Below, in pieces: positions 32,871 through 41,225 of a stretch of DNA of 64,000 nucleotides; positions within the stretch are counted from its first letter, which is position 1; each line of letters starts with the position of its first letter. Below the pieces are notes generated by a model. The model was not told the DNA's origin, searched no databases, and saw nothing but the letters and a program-made list of their open reading frames with translations. The DNA lies in NCBI RefSeq assembly GCF_022385335.1, contig NZ_CP092431.1:3038001-3102000 (forward strand), read 5' to 3'. A program made the position numbers and the translations under genes. The stretch comes from Streptomyces deccanensis. GTDB lineage: Bacteria; Actinomycetota; Actinomycetes; Streptomycetales; Streptomycetaceae.

Positions 32871-33649
32871 TTGGCGTCCGCCCCGGTCTCGGTGCCGGCC
32901 TCGGCCTCGGTCCCGGCTTCCCCGGCGATCCGGGGGAGGTGCGGCTTGGTCGCGTACGCCACGAAGCTCTTGCCGATCACCGGGTTCAGCGCCTCCTCGG
33001 CGACCCGGGTGAGCAGCGGCTTCTTCATGATGTCCCAGACCAGCAGCTTGTGGTACGCCCGCACGGGCAGCGCCTTGTCGTTGTCGACGCCGAACGCGCA
33101 CTTCAGCCACCAGTAGGGCGAGTGCAGGGCGTGGGCGTGGTGGGTGCCGTACGGCTCGAGGCCCGCCTCGCGGATCTTGGCCAGCAGTTCGTCCGCCTTG
33201 TAGATGCGGATGTGGCCGCCCTCGACCTCGTGGTACGCGTCGGAGAGCGCCCAGCAGACCTTCTCGGGGCCGTAGCGCGGCACGGTGACGGCTATCCGCC
33301 CGCCGGGCCTGAGCACCCGGACCATCTCGGCGAGGACGCCCTTGTCGTCGGGGATGTGCTCCATCACCTCGGAGATGATGACGACGTCGAAGGACTCGTC
33401 GGGGAAGGGCAGCGCGAGGGCGTCGCCCTCCATCGCGGTGGCGGTGGCGCCCTCGGGGGCCTCGCCGGCCTCCTTCATCGCCGCGAACCACTTGGCGACC
33501 TCGCGGATTTCCTCGGCGTTCTGGTCGAGGGCCACGACCTGGGCGCCGCGCCGGTAGCACTCGAAGGCGTGCCGGCCCGCTCCACAGCCGAGATCCAGGA
33601 CCCGGTCCCCCGGGGCGAGCGGGAACCTGGAGAAATCGACGGTCAGCAC
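32867..33649 (-). CDS. class I SAM-dependent methyltransferase (type 11)
   Basis: 260 residues from GTG 33649. Motif I is RVLDLGCGAGRHAFECYRRG (residues about 17-36), with QVVALDQNAEEI (Asp of motif II), and FDVVIISEVMEHIPDDKGVLAEMVRVLRPGG as post-motifs. The last 100 residues lack a second known domain and end in an acidic A/E/T-rich tail. It overlaps the glycosyltransferase end by 7 bp and the next gene by 4 bp. Probable role: methylation of a sugar or glycolipid made by its operon. Confidence 0.88.
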   Translation of the reverse strand: MLTVDFSRFPLAPGDRVLDLGCGAGRHAFECYRRGAQVVALDQNAEEIREVAKWFAAMKEAGEAPEGATATAMEGDALALPFPDESFDVVIISEVMEHIPDDKGVLAEMVRVLRPGGRIAVTVPRYGPEKVCWALSDAYHEVEGGHIRIYKADELLAKIREAGLEPYGTHHAHALHSPYWWLKCAFGVDNDKALPVRAYHKLLVWDIMKKPLLTRVAEEALNPVIGKSFVAYATKPHLPRIAGEAGTEAEAGTETGADAK

Positions 33650-35115
33650 GTGGCCCTGCTTTCGCGGTCGGCGCTTTCGCGGTTTGCTTCGACTACTTCG
33701 ACTACTTCGTCGACGGCTCGGTCGGCCTGGTCGGATGGGACGCCTCGGTCGGCTTCGGGGGCTCGGTCGGCTGCGGCGGCACTGCCGGCCCCGGCGGCCG
33801 CGCGGGCGATCGCCTCGCGGTAGTGGGCGACCGTGCCCTCGGCCGCCTTGGCCCACGTGAACCGGCGCAGGACGCGCTCGCGCCCCGCACGGCCGAGCCG
33901 CTGCCGGAGGCCGGGGTCGCCGAGCAGCCGGCCGAGCGCGGCGGCCAGGGCGCCCGGGTCGCCCGGGGGCACCGCGAGGCAGGTCTCGCCGTCGGGTCCG
34001 GCGACCTCCGGTATGGCTCCGCCGGTGGTGGCGACCAGCGGCGTGCCGGTGGCCATGGCCTCGGCGGCGGGCAGCGAGAACCCCTCGTACAGCGAGGGCA
34101 CGCAGGCGACCTCGGCCGAGCGGACCAGGTCGACGAGTTCGGCGTCGGAGATGCCCTTGACGAACTCGACGGCGCCTTCGAGGCCGTACCGCTCGATCGT
34201 CTGGGCGACCGGGCCCTCGGTGGGCCGCTTGCCCACGACGACGAGATGGGCGGTGGTGTGCTCGGCGCGCACCTTGGCGAGCGCCTCCACGAGGAAGACG
34301 AGTCCCTTGAGCGGCACGTCCGCGCTGGAGGTGGTGACGATCCGGCCGGGCACCTGCGGCACCGCCGGATTCGGCGAGAAGAGGTCGGTGTCGGCGCCGA
34401 TGTGCACGACGTGCATGCGGTCGTCGCGCACGCCGAGGTGGTCGACGATCTCCTGACGGGAGGTGCCGGAGACGGTGAGCACGGACGGCAGCCGGCGCGC
34501 GACCCGCTTCTGCATGCGGGTGAAGGCGTACCAGCGGCGTACGGACATCCGGCGCTGCCGGCCCTCGGCCGCGTCCAGCTCCAACTGCCGGTCCACGGTG
34601 ATGGGGTGGTGGATGGTGGTGACGAGCGGGGCGCCCACGTCGCCCAGCAGCCCGTACCCGAGGGTCTGGTTGTCGTGGACGACGTCGAAGTCGCCGCGCC
34701 GGGCGCGCAGATGGCGGCGGGCGCGGAGCGAGAACGTCAGCGGCTCGGGGAAACCGCCGGTCCACATCGTCGCCACTTCGAGGGCGTCGATCCAGTCACG
34801 GTACTCGTCCCGCTTCGGGGTGCGGAAGGGGTCGGGCTGGCGGTAGAGGTCGAGGCTCGGCAGCTCGGTGAGGGAGATCCCGCCCGGTCCGTCAACCGGG
34901 ACGGCGTCCTCGTCGAGCACGGGATAGGGCTGGGAGCCGATCACCTCGACCCGGTGGCCGAGACGGGCCAGCTCGCGTGAGAGGTGCCGTACGTAGACGC
35001 CCTGGCCCCCGCAGAACGGGTTCCCTTTATAGGTGAGGAGCGCGATGTCGAGCGGTCGCCCGCCGTCGGCGGCAAGGTCACGTCGGGACCCCGCCCGACT
35101 GGCCTCATCGGTCAC
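33643..35115 (-). CDS. family 4 glycosyltransferase (GT-B)
   Basis: 490 residues from GTG 35115. The N-terminal Rossmann half has DIALLTYKGNPFCGGQGVYV with the GGQGVYxR donor/acceptor loop, DVVHDNQTLGYG and VTTIHHPITVDRQ. The C-terminal half has GRIVTTSSADVPLKGLVFLV and SLYEGFSLPAAEAMATGTPLV (the EGFxLxxxEAxAxGxP motif binding the nucleotide sugar). The C-terminal 45 residues are acidic and low-complexity. It is the first gene of an operon with the methyltransferase and prenyltransferase-fold genes, pointing to a cell-surface glycolipid or glycan. It is divergent from kstR, and the KstR-type operator in the shared 218-bp gap is about 57 bp from its start. Confidence 0.88.
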   Translation of the reverse strand: MTDEASRAGSRRDLAADGGRPLDIALLTYKGNPFCGGQGVYVRHLSRELARLGHRVEVIGSQPYPVLDEDAVPVDGPGGISLTELPSLDLYRQPDPFRTPKRDEYRDWIDALEVATMWTGGFPEPLTFSLRARRHLRARRGDFDVVHDNQTLGYGLLGDVGAPLVTTIHHPITVDRQLELDAAEGRQRRMSVRRWYAFTRMQKRVARRLPSVLTVSGTSRQEIVDHLGVRDDRMHVVHIGADTDLFSPNPAVPQVPGRIVTTSSADVPLKGLVFLVEALAKVRAEHTTAHLVVVGKRPTEGPVAQTIERYGLEGAVEFVKGISDAELVDLVRSAEVACVPSLYEGFSLPAAEAMATGTPLVATTGGAIPEVAGPDGETCLAVPPGDPGALAAALGRLLGDPGLRQRLGRAGRERVLRRFTWAKAAEGTVAHYREAIARAAAGAGSAAAADRAPEADRGVPSDQADRAVDEVVEVVEANRESADRESRATC

Positions 35116-35171
35116 TCCTGGCCCCCTTCTCACTGCGATTTCCCGTGAGATTACGACGAGACGGTAATCTA

Positions 35172-35185
35172 GAACAAGTTTCAGA
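35172..35185. promoter_or_regulatory. KstR-type operator in the glycosyltransferase/kstR divergent promoter
   Basis: TAGAACAAGTTTCA fits TnnAACnnGTTnnA exactly. It sits 149 bp upstream of the kstR start, as expected for autorepression. Confidence 0.65.
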
Positions 35186-35333
35186 GTTGATCGCTCAAGA
35201 GGCTCTGAATCTACCGGCTGGTAGAACCGCTGTGAGAGATGGATCAGGTGATTCACGCCACGGCACACGCCCTGGCATGCTCTTTGATCGCATATCCTCA
35301 CCGACCGTCACGACTGCCACGGGAACGAGACCC

Positions 35334-36020
35334 ATGCCTGCGGAAGCCAAGGTGGAGACCAAGCTGGAGGCCAAGGTGGAGGTCAAGGTGGAGGCCAAGC
35401 AGGACGGCGGCACCGCGCGCACCGACTCGCCGCCCCTCACGGAGCGCCAGGAGGCCCGCCGGCGCCGCATCCTGCACGCGAGCGCCCAGTTGGCCAGCCG
35501 GGGCGGTTTCGACGCCGTGCAGATGCGCGAGGTCGCGGAGTCCTCCCAGGTCGCCCTCGGGACCCTCTACCGCTACTTCCCCTCCAAGATCCATCTGCTC
35601 GTCGCCACCATGCAGGACCAGCTGGAGCACATGCACGGCACGCTCCGCAAGAAGCCCCCGAGCGGCGAGACGGCCGCCGAGCGGGTCGCCGAGACCCTGA
35701 TGCGCGCGTTCCGGGCCCTGCAGCGCGAGCCCCACCTCGCGGACGCCATGGTGCGCGCGCTCACCTTCGCCGACCGCAGCGTCAGCCCGGAGGTCGACCA
35801 GGTCTCCCACCAGACGACCGCGATCATCCTCGACGCGATGGGGCTGGACGACCCGACCGCCGAGCAGCTCTCCGCCGTCCGCGTCATCGAGCACACCTGG
35901 CACTCGGCCCTCATCACCTGGCTCTCCGGCCGCGCCTCCATCGCCCAGGTGAAGATCGACATCGAGACGGTGTGCCGCCTGATCGACCTGACGGCCCCGG
36001 AACGGCGGGCGCGGACGTAG
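35334..36020 (+). CDS. kstR: TetR family regulator, KstR-like
   Basis: 228 residues. After a repeated Lys/Glu/Ala N-terminal tail (KVETKLEAKVEVKVEAKQ), the helix-turn-helix reads ERQEARRRRILHASAQLASR, then GGFDAVQMREVAESSQVALG, followed by TLYRYFPSKIHLLVATM. The block GG(F/Y)xAVQMRxVA...VxxGTLYRYFPSK(I/V)HLLV is shared with Mycobacterium tuberculosis KstR, the repressor of cholesterol catabolism genes. The ligand half (FADRSVSPEVDQVSHQT, WHSALITWLSGRASIAQVK) also matches its layout. Several KstR-type sites in this window precede lipid/steroid genes and its own promoter. Start ATG 35334 is preferred over 35277; the ribosome site is weak for both. Orthology is inferred from sequence recall. Confidence 0.82.
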   Translation: MPAEAKVETKLEAKVEVKVEAKQDGGTARTDSPPLTERQEARRRRILHASAQLASRGGFDAVQMREVAESSQVALGTLYRYFPSKIHLLVATMQDQLEHMHGTLRKKPPSGETAAERVAETLMRAFRALQREPHLADAMVRALTFADRSVSPEVDQVSHQTTAIILDAMGLDDPTAEQLSAVRVIEHTWHSALITWLSGRASIAQVKIDIETVCRLIDLTAPERRART

Positions 36021-36055
36021 GAGAGCGGGCGCTCCTGGGCGCACGAAAGGACCTA

Positions 36056-36170
36056 CGAGACGGGTTCCCTGCGCCGGTATTACCCGGATCAGGTGCTGGA
36101 GGTCGCCTTCCGGCCCTGTCCTGCAGCCTTCCGGCCTCTCAGCCCGACCGTCGACGTCGGCACCGGCGGA
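36056..36170 (-). promoter_or_regulatory. TPP riboswitch (THI element), no downstream gene
   Basis: On the minus strand the conserved 3' half reads ACCTGATCCGGGTAATACCG and then GCGCAGGGA (about 36066-36093), the canonical THI-box end. The 5' half reads GGTGCC, then CGAC-loop-GTCG and GGCTGAGAG (about 36135-36164). GGTGC pairs with GCACC just before TGATC (helix P2) and CGAC with GTCG (P3). Thiamine pyrophosphate binding is therefore expected. The outer P1 helix looks weak. Transcription from it would run antisense into kstR; no minus-strand gene follows before 35115, so the regulated thiamine gene is apparently missing. Confidence 0.82.
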
Positions 36171-36263
36171 TCTGCTACCTCGCGCCCATGTCGGCTACTC
36201 CGGTCGACTCCCTCACTCGTCTCGTAGGCTGTTTTCCACAATAGAACGCCCATACGGGAATAC

Positions 36264-36284
36264 AACCCCCAAAGGGGATTTTTT
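36264..36284 (+). terminator. short hairpin with T-run after kstR
   Basis: CCCC-AAA-GGGG (36267-36277) followed by ATTTTTT on the plus strand, a factor-independent terminator type unusual in this G+C-rich DNA. It also lies at the end of the converging TPR gene. Confidence 0.65.
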
Positions 36285-36289
36285 ACTCT

Positions 36290-37156
36290 TCAGCCCATGA
36301 TCTCCAGCCCGCTCCAGCTCCGCCCGATCGCCTTCTCGGCGGCCCACCGGTCCAGCAGCCGTCGGGCGTCCTCCTCCGGGGCCGCGAGGGTGAGGCGCTG
36401 GGCGCCGGTGCGGGCCGGGGTGTGCTCCTTGTGGATCGTGCCCTCGCTGCAGCAGGCGCAGTGCACGGTGAGGCTGTCGGCGGTCTCCGCGCCGAAGTCG
36501 TGGTCGGCGAAGAGGGCGACGAGGGCCTCCAGGTCGGCGCTCTCGCCGACCGCGACCGTCACCTGGAGGGTGGGCAGGTCGGACACCTCGAAGAGCAGCA
36601 GTTCGTCGAAGACGGGGAAGGTCGTGCCGTCGAGGACGCGTTCCCCGTTGGGCCGGCCGTCGTGGAGGACGATCTCGCCGTAGCGGCGGCCGCCGGTCAC
36701 GGGGACGTTGACCACGCGGCCGCGCGTCGGGCACAGCCGCTCGATCCACACCACCTCGCGTTCGCCCCCGGTGTCCAGGCGCACACAGGCATGGCCGAAA
36801 CGGCCCTCGATCTCGCCCTCGCCGTCCGGGACGTCGAGGCCGAAGCCGGCCCAGGCGTCGCGCGCCACGGCCCAGTCGCGGCGGATCGTGGCCGCGATGC
36901 CGAGGTTCCAGAACGCCGGGTCGCCCTCGCCGCGCGGCGCCCGGGCGGCGGCCTGGACACCCAGCTCGTACGCCTTGTCCCAGTTGCGCAGGAACTTGTG
37001 GCCGAGCGCGGCGTCGTACCACCACCCCGCGCTCGGCTTCTCGTCCGGGAAATGCGCGAGCACCCGCTCGTAGAGGTCGGCGGCGCGCTGCCACTCCTCG
37101 GCGTCCCAGGCCGCGTACGCCTGCTCGATCAGCCTCTTGGCCTCGGACTTCCGCAC
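36290..37156 (-). CDS. TPR-type hypothetical protein
   Basis: 288 residues from GTG 37156. The N-terminal part has tetratricopeptide-like helices (RLIEQAYAAWDAEEWQRAAD, LYERVLAHFPDEKPSAGWWY, DKAYELGVQAAARAPRGEGD, WNLGIAATIRRDWAVARDAW). The C-terminal half is beta-rich and ends with a conserved-looking Cys/His patch CACCSEGTIHKEHTPAR and an LTLAAPEEDARRLLDRWA helix. The Cys/His patch could bind a metal. A family resembling tetratricopeptide immunity-type or SEL1-like proteins is possible, but no firm assignment is possible. It lies just upstream of the ferredoxin-ALDH operon on the same strand with a 67-bp gap. Confidence 0.65.
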   Translation of the reverse strand: MRKSEAKRLIEQAYAAWDAEEWQRAADLYERVLAHFPDEKPSAGWWYDAALGHKFLRNWDKAYELGVQAAARAPRGEGDPAFWNLGIAATIRRDWAVARDAWAGFGLDVPDGEGEIEGRFGHACVRLDTGGEREVVWIERLCPTRGRVVNVPVTGGRRYGEIVLHDGRPNGERVLDGTTFPVFDELLLFEVSDLPTLQVTVAVGESADLEALVALFADHDFGAETADSLTVHCACCSEGTIHKEHTPARTGAQRLTLAAPEEDARRLLDRWAAEKAIGRSWSGLEIMG

Positions 37157-37222
37157 TTCTTCCCGCCCCGCGTGTGTGTTCGTTCGTATGTCGACCGTAT
37201 GTCGACGGCAGAGCGTAGGCCC

Positions 37223-37456
37223 CTACTCCTCCGGCGGGAACACCGGCTCCCCGCTGTCGAGCAGGGTGATGGTGATCGCCTCCACCGGGCAGCCCTCGGC
37301 CGCCTTCAGGACGCGTTCGTGGGCGTCGGTGTCCGGTTCGACGGGATGGGACTGCATGGCGGAGTCGAGGCGGAAGGCGTCCGGGGCGAGGTGGACGCAC
37401 TGGGCGGAGCCGATGCAGAGGGCGCGGTCGACCTCCACGTGCCAGCGGTCGCCCAT
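37223..37456 (-). CDS. [3Fe-4S] ferredoxin
   Basis: 77 residues. The cluster ligands are Cys in ALCIGSAQCVHLAPDAF (C-x5-C) and EGCPVEAITI (C-P), the three-cysteine pattern of actinobacterial [3Fe-4S] ferredoxins that pass electrons to P450s. The ATG at 37456 shares a base with the aldehyde-dehydrogenase stop (TGATG), so they are translated in tandem. No P450 is adjacent in this operon; the nearest is the CYP125-like gene at 55.3 kb. Confidence 0.9.
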   Translation of the reverse strand: MGDRWHVEVDRALCIGSAQCVHLAPDAFRLDSAMQSHPVEPDTDAHERVLKAAEGCPVEAITITLLDSGEPVFPPEE

Positions 37457-38946
37457 CACCCGACCCCCTTGCCCGCCGTGACACCGGCGGGCGGCTCGTA
37501 GCCGGCGGGCAGGTGGATCATCTTGTGCTCCAGGTACTCGCCGTACCCCTCGGGGCCGAACTCGCGCCCCAGCCCGGAGTTCTTGTAGCCGCCGAAGGGG
37601 CCGAGCATGTCGAGGCTGAAGGTGTTGACCGAGTAGGTACCGGTGCGGACCCGGCGGGCGACGTCGATGCCGCGTTCGTCGTCGGCGGTCCAGACGCTGC
37701 CGCTGAGACCGTAGTCGGAGTCGTTGGCGATCCGGACGGCCTCGTTCTCGTCGCCGTACGGGAGGAGGCAGATGACCGGGCCGAAGATCTCCTCGCGGGC
37801 GATGCGCATCGTGTTGTCGACGTCGCCGAAGAGGGTCGGCTCGACGTACCAGCCGCGCTCCAGGTGCGCCGGCCGGCCGCCGCCGGTGAGGATCTTGGCG
37901 CCCTCCTCCTGGCCGATGCGGATGTAGTCGAGGCTGCGGCGCTGCTGGCGGGCGGCCACGAGCGGGCCGAGTTCGGTGGCCGGGTCCAGGGGGTCGCCGA
38001 CCTTCAGCGCGGAGGCGTAGGCCGCGAAGGCCTCGGCGAACTCGTCGTAGCGGGTGCGCGGGACGAGGATGCGGGTCTGGGCCACGCACGCCTGGCCGTT
38101 GATCATCCAGGCGAAGGGGGCGATGCCGTTCACGGCGGTCTGCGCGTCGGCGTCGGGGAGGATCACGGCCGCCGACTTGCCGCCCAACTCCAGGGTGACG
38201 CGGGTGAGGTTGCGGGCGGCGACCTCCATGACGCGCTTGCCTGCGGCGACCGAGCCGGTGAAGGAGACCTTGTCGACGCCCGGGTGCCCGACCAGGTACT
38301 CGCTGACCTCCCGGTCGGCGGGAAGGATCGAGAGCACGCCCTCGGGCAGGCCGGCCTCGGCGGCTATCTCCGCCAACAGATAGGCGTCCAGGGGGGTTTC
38401 GGGCGACACCTTCAGGATCGCCGGACAGCCGGCGAGGAGGGCGGGGGCGAGTTTGGCGGCGGCGGTGAACTGCGGCACGTTCCAGGGGACGACCGCCGCG
38501 ACCACCCCGACCGGCTCGCGCCGGACGAGGATCTGGCCGAGCACGCCGTCGCGGCGCTCCTCGTAGGTGAAGTCGCGGGCGGTGGTGATCGCCGCGTCCC
38601 AGGCCATCATCGACGCGAGGGCCTGCACCATCACGCTGGAGGTGAACGGGGTGCCGTTCTCGGCGCTGATGATCCGGGCGAACTCCTCGTGGCGCACGGC
38701 GAAGGCGTCCTTGATCCGGGTGACGACCGCGATCCGTTCGTCGAGGGTCGTACGGGGCCAGGGGCCGTGGTCGAAGGCACGGCGTGCGGCGGCCACGGCC
38801 CGGTCGACGTCCGCGCGCGAGGCGTGCGGGACGCGGCCGATGACCTCCTCCGAGTGCGGCGAGACCACCTCGATGACGTCCGCGCCCAGGGGGTCGGTCA
38901 ACTCCCCGCCGATGAACAGCTGTCCGTGTTCCACGAGTTCGGTCAT
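37456..38946 (-). CDS. aldehyde dehydrogenase (ALDH superfamily)
   Basis: 496 residues from ATG 38946, preceded by GGGAGG. The coenzyme region is AAVVPWNVPQFTAAAKLAPA, and VSFTGSVAAGKRVMEVAA. The catalytic Glu lies in RVTLELGGKSAAVILPD, and the nucleophile Cys in INGQACVAQTRILVPR (residues about 285-300). The C-terminal EEIFGPVICLLPYGDENEAV and MLGPFGGYKNSGLGREFG complete the family pattern. It oxidises an aldehyde to the acid with NAD(P). With the ferredoxin downstream and KstR-like and palindromic operators nearby, a role in steroid or long-chain alcohol breakdown is plausible but inferred. Confidence 0.92.
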   Translation of the reverse strand: MTELVEHGQLFIGGELTDPLGADVIEVVSPHSEEVIGRVPHASRADVDRAVAAARRAFDHGPWPRTTLDERIAVVTRIKDAFAVRHEEFARIISAENGTPFTSSVMVQALASMMAWDAAITTARDFTYEERRDGVLGQILVRREPVGVVAAVVPWNVPQFTAAAKLAPALLAGCPAILKVSPETPLDAYLLAEIAAEAGLPEGVLSILPADREVSEYLVGHPGVDKVSFTGSVAAGKRVMEVAARNLTRVTLELGGKSAAVILPDADAQTAVNGIAPFAWMINGQACVAQTRILVPRTRYDEFAEAFAAYASALKVGDPLDPATELGPLVAARQQRRSLDYIRIGQEEGAKILTGGGRPAHLERGWYVEPTLFGDVDNTMRIAREEIFGPVICLLPYGDENEAVRIANDSDYGLSGSVWTADDERGIDVARRVRTGTYSVNTFSLDMLGPFGGYKNSGLGREFGPEGYGEYLEHKMIHLPAGYEPPAGVTAGKGVG

Positions 38947-38972
38947 GGCCGTTGCCTCCCGGAGCCACTTCT

Positions 38973-38987
38973 CTGACATACCGTCAG
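38973..38987. promoter_or_regulatory. CTGAC-N5-GTCAG palindrome before ALDH
   Basis: CTGACATACCGTCAG lies 27 bp upstream of the ALDH start. It is the same palindrome as at 19291, 30237 and 55277, although here it does not overlap the ribosome site. Confidence 0.55.
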
Positions 38988-38997
38988 TTTCGAATAG

Positions 38998-39015
38998 GGA
39001 ACTGATACCAGTTCC
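38998..39015. promoter_or_regulatory. second inverted repeat before ALDH
   Basis: GGAACTG-ATAC-CAGTTCC, arms of seven bases and a four-base spacer, between the CTGAC palindrome and the KstR-type site in the ALDH/MBL divergent region. It is a likely operator for a separate regulator. Confidence 0.5.
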
Positions 39016-39082
39016 AGGGGAAGGAGTCCATGTCATGCGTCGGCCGATGGGGGCGGCTGCGTATTCCCGCGCCCATCCCTGG

Positions 39083-39096
39083 TGGAACTCGTTCTA
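39083..39096. promoter_or_regulatory. KstR-type operator upstream of the MBL-fold gene
   Basis: TGGAACTCGTTCTA fits TnnAACnnGTTnnA exactly, 14 bp before the MBL start codon. Occupancy would block transcription or initiation there. Confidence 0.6.
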
Positions 39097-39110
39097 GTTA
39101 TAGTGACTTC

Positions 39111-40142
39111 ATGACACAGGTGACCGATCACGGCGGAGGCGTACGGTCCATCGAGGTCCCCATCCCGGACAACCCGCTCGGCCACACCCTCGTGTACGTC
39201 GTCGACACCGACCGCGGGCCTGTCCTCGTCGACACCGGCTGGGACGACCCGGCGTCCTGGGACACGCTCGCCGCGGGCCTGAGCGCGTGCGGTACGTCGG
39301 TCGCGGAGATCCACGGGGTCGTGATCACCCACCACCATCCCGACCACCACGGCCTGTCGGGGGCCGTGCGCGAGGCGTCCGGGGCGTGGATCGCGATGCA
39401 CGCGGCGGACACGGCGATCGTGCGGCGCACGCGCGGGACCGGGCCGGACCGCTGGTACTCCTACATGACGGACAAGCTCACGGCGGCGGGCGCGCCCGAG
39501 GAACACCTCGCGCCGCTACGGGCCCCGCGCCGGCCGCGCGCCGCCCTGCCCGGGTTCTCCCCCGCGCTCCCCGACCGCGAGATCGTGCCCGGTGAACTCC
39601 TCGACCTCCCCGGCCGCCGCGTCCGCGCGATCTGGACGCCGGGCCACACGCCGGGGCACGTCTGCCTCCATCTGGAGGAGGCGCACCCGGCCCAACTCCC
39701 GGGTCACGGAAGGCTGTTCTCCGGCGACCATCTCCTCCCCGAGATCAGCCCGCACATCGGCCTCTACGAGGACCCGGACGACGACACGGTCACCGACCCG
39801 CTGGGCGACTACCTCGACTCACTCGAACGCGTCGGCCGTCTCGGCGCCGCCGAGATCCTTCCCGCCCATCAGTACGCGTTCACCGATACGGCCGCGCGCG
39901 TACGGGAGTTGCTGGCCCACCACGAGTCCCGGCTGACCGATCTGCTCACCCTCCTCGCCTCCCCGCTCACCGCCTGGCAGCTCGCCGAACGCATGGAGTG
40001 GAACCGTCCCTGGCCCCAGATCCCCTTCACCTCCCGCAACATCGCGGTCTCCGAGGCGGAGGCGCATGTGCGGCGGCTGGTGAAGCTGGGCAGGGCGGAG
40101 ATGGTGCCGGGGAGTGATCCGGTGCGGTACGTGGCGGTGTGA
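39111..40142 (+). CDS. metallo-beta-lactamase-fold hydrolase
   Basis: 343 residues. The binuclear metal site is in VVITHHHPDHHGLSGAVREA (HxHxDH, residues about 70-90), with further ligands in TPGHTPGHVCLHLEEAHP (His) and LFSGDHLLPEISPHIG (Asp). The C-terminal 60 residues (SRLTDLLTLLASPLTAWQLA and RNIAVSEAEAHVRRLVKLGR) form a helical DNA-binding-like winged domain seen in beta-lactamase-domain proteins of the MBL/LACTB2 type. The reaction is a hydrolysis of an ester or thioester, substrate unknown. It is divergent from the ALDH gene across the KstR-like site, so co-regulation is likely. Confidence 0.85.
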   Translation: MTQVTDHGGGVRSIEVPIPDNPLGHTLVYVVDTDRGPVLVDTGWDDPASWDTLAAGLSACGTSVAEIHGVVITHHHPDHHGLSGAVREASGAWIAMHAADTAIVRRTRGTGPDRWYSYMTDKLTAAGAPEEHLAPLRAPRRPRAALPGFSPALPDREIVPGELLDLPGRRVRAIWTPGHTPGHVCLHLEEAHPAQLPGHGRLFSGDHLLPEISPHIGLYEDPDDDTVTDPLGDYLDSLERVGRLGAAEILPAHQYAFTDTAARVRELLAHHESRLTDLLTLLASPLTAWQLAERMEWNRPWPQIPFTSRNIAVSEAEAHVRRLVKLGRAEMVPGSDPVRYVAV

Positions 40143-40288
40143 CGGCGGTACGGGGTTGCGCGGCTCAGCACCCAGGGGAGGCGTTCGCTCGTTTTTTCGC
40201 CCCCGCCGCCCCTACCCGTCCCATCCTCAAGGGGCTGCGCCCCTTCGACCCCCACCGGGTCGGTTGTCGGCCGCCGGTTCGGTGGGGG

Positions 40289-40318
40289 TTCTCGCGCAGT
40301 TCCCCGCGCCCCTAAAGG
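40289..40318. repeat. copy of the dispersed palindrome
   Basis: The TCTCGCGCAGTTCCCCGCGC unit (here followed by CCCTAAAGG) is the same as at 23759 and 31664. It lies between the MBL gene and the converging APH-type gene, and its tail overlaps the latter's 3' end. Confidence 0.65.
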
Positions 40319-41178
40319 CCTGCGGCCTTCTCAGGGGCGTCTCGGATCAACTCTTCTGCCTTGGCCAGGAGTTCGATCTCCTGGGGGGACATGGTCGGGT
40401 TGGATGCCCGGCGGTGGCTCGCTTCGGTCAGGTCGTGGTGGGTCATGGTGTGGTCGGGGCGGTGGGCCAGGAGGGAGGTGAGGGTGGCGTGGGCCATGGG
40501 GGCGCGGGTGTCGGTCGGGTCGACGGCGACCTGGGCGAGGATCATCGCGGAGACGGCCCAGTCGAGGCCGGGCGGCCCCTCCTCGGCGTTGCTCCAGTCG
40601 ATGACCTGCGGGCCGTGCGGGGTGAGGAGGACGTTCTCCGGGTGGAGGTCCAGGTGGAGGACCCGGGCGCCGGGGCGGCGGCGGGGTGGCACCGTGTGGA
40701 GGGTGCGCAGGAGTTGGGCCAGGGTGGCACCGACCTCCGCCGGGGTGACCTGACCGGCGGCGCAGGCCTCCAACAGGGTCGGGCCCGACAGGCGTCGCAG
40801 CACCATCTCCGAGCGGGACGCCGAGTGGACGCGCGGCACGGGGTAGCCATGGCCGCGCACGTACTCCATGACCTCGGCCTCGGCGGCAGCGTCGCCCCAC
40901 CCGTCCCGGTAGCGGCGCAGCACCCAGGCGCCACCTCCGCCGACCCGTCCGGCACGTTCGGTACGTCCGGCAGGTTCGGTACGTCCGGCAGGTTCGATAC
41001 GTCCGGTACGCCCTGTGTGCCTGTCGGCTCCGTCACTGTCGGCGGCGCCTTCCGGGGCGCCGGCCTCGGTCTCCGCGTCGAGGCCGCCGTGACCGTGCGG
41101 TCCTGACTCCCCCTCGTCGGCGTGGAGTTCGTACACGTCGGCCGTGCGGCCCGCGCCCAGCAGTCTCCCCGTACGCAT
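40312..41178 (-). CDS. aminoglycoside phosphotransferase (APH)-type kinase
   Basis: 288 residues with the APH/choline-kinase fold. The catalytic loop is VLHLDLHPENVLLTPHGPQV (HxDxxxxN, residues about 175-195), with the metal-binding Asp in VIDWSNAEEGPPGLD. The phosphate-binding N-lobe is RTGRLLGAGRTADVYEL, and the hydrophobic core LRRYRDGWGDAAAEAEVMEYV follows. A low-complexity insertion of about 50 residues with TGRTGRIEPAGRTEPAGRT-type repeats lies in the N-lobe. The substrate is unknown; small molecules or lipids rather than antibiotics are likely. It faces the cobalamin riboswitch region. Confidence 0.82.
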   Translation of the reverse strand: MRTGRLLGAGRTADVYELHADEGESGPHGHGGLDAETEAGAPEGAADSDGADRHTGRTGRIEPAGRTEPAGRTERAGRVGGGGAWVLRRYRDGWGDAAAEAEVMEYVRGHGYPVPRVHSASRSEMVLRRLSGPTLLEACAAGQVTPAEVGATLAQLLRTLHTVPPRRRPGARVLHLDLHPENVLLTPHGPQVIDWSNAEEGPPGLDWAVSAMILAQVAVDPTDTRAPMAHATLTSLLAHRPDHTMTHHDLTEASHRRASNPTMSPQEIELLAKAEELIRDAPEKAAGL

Positions 41179-41225
41179 GGCCCGAACCTATCGCGGCCCG
41201 CGGGCGGCCCTCAGGATCCCGGCTA

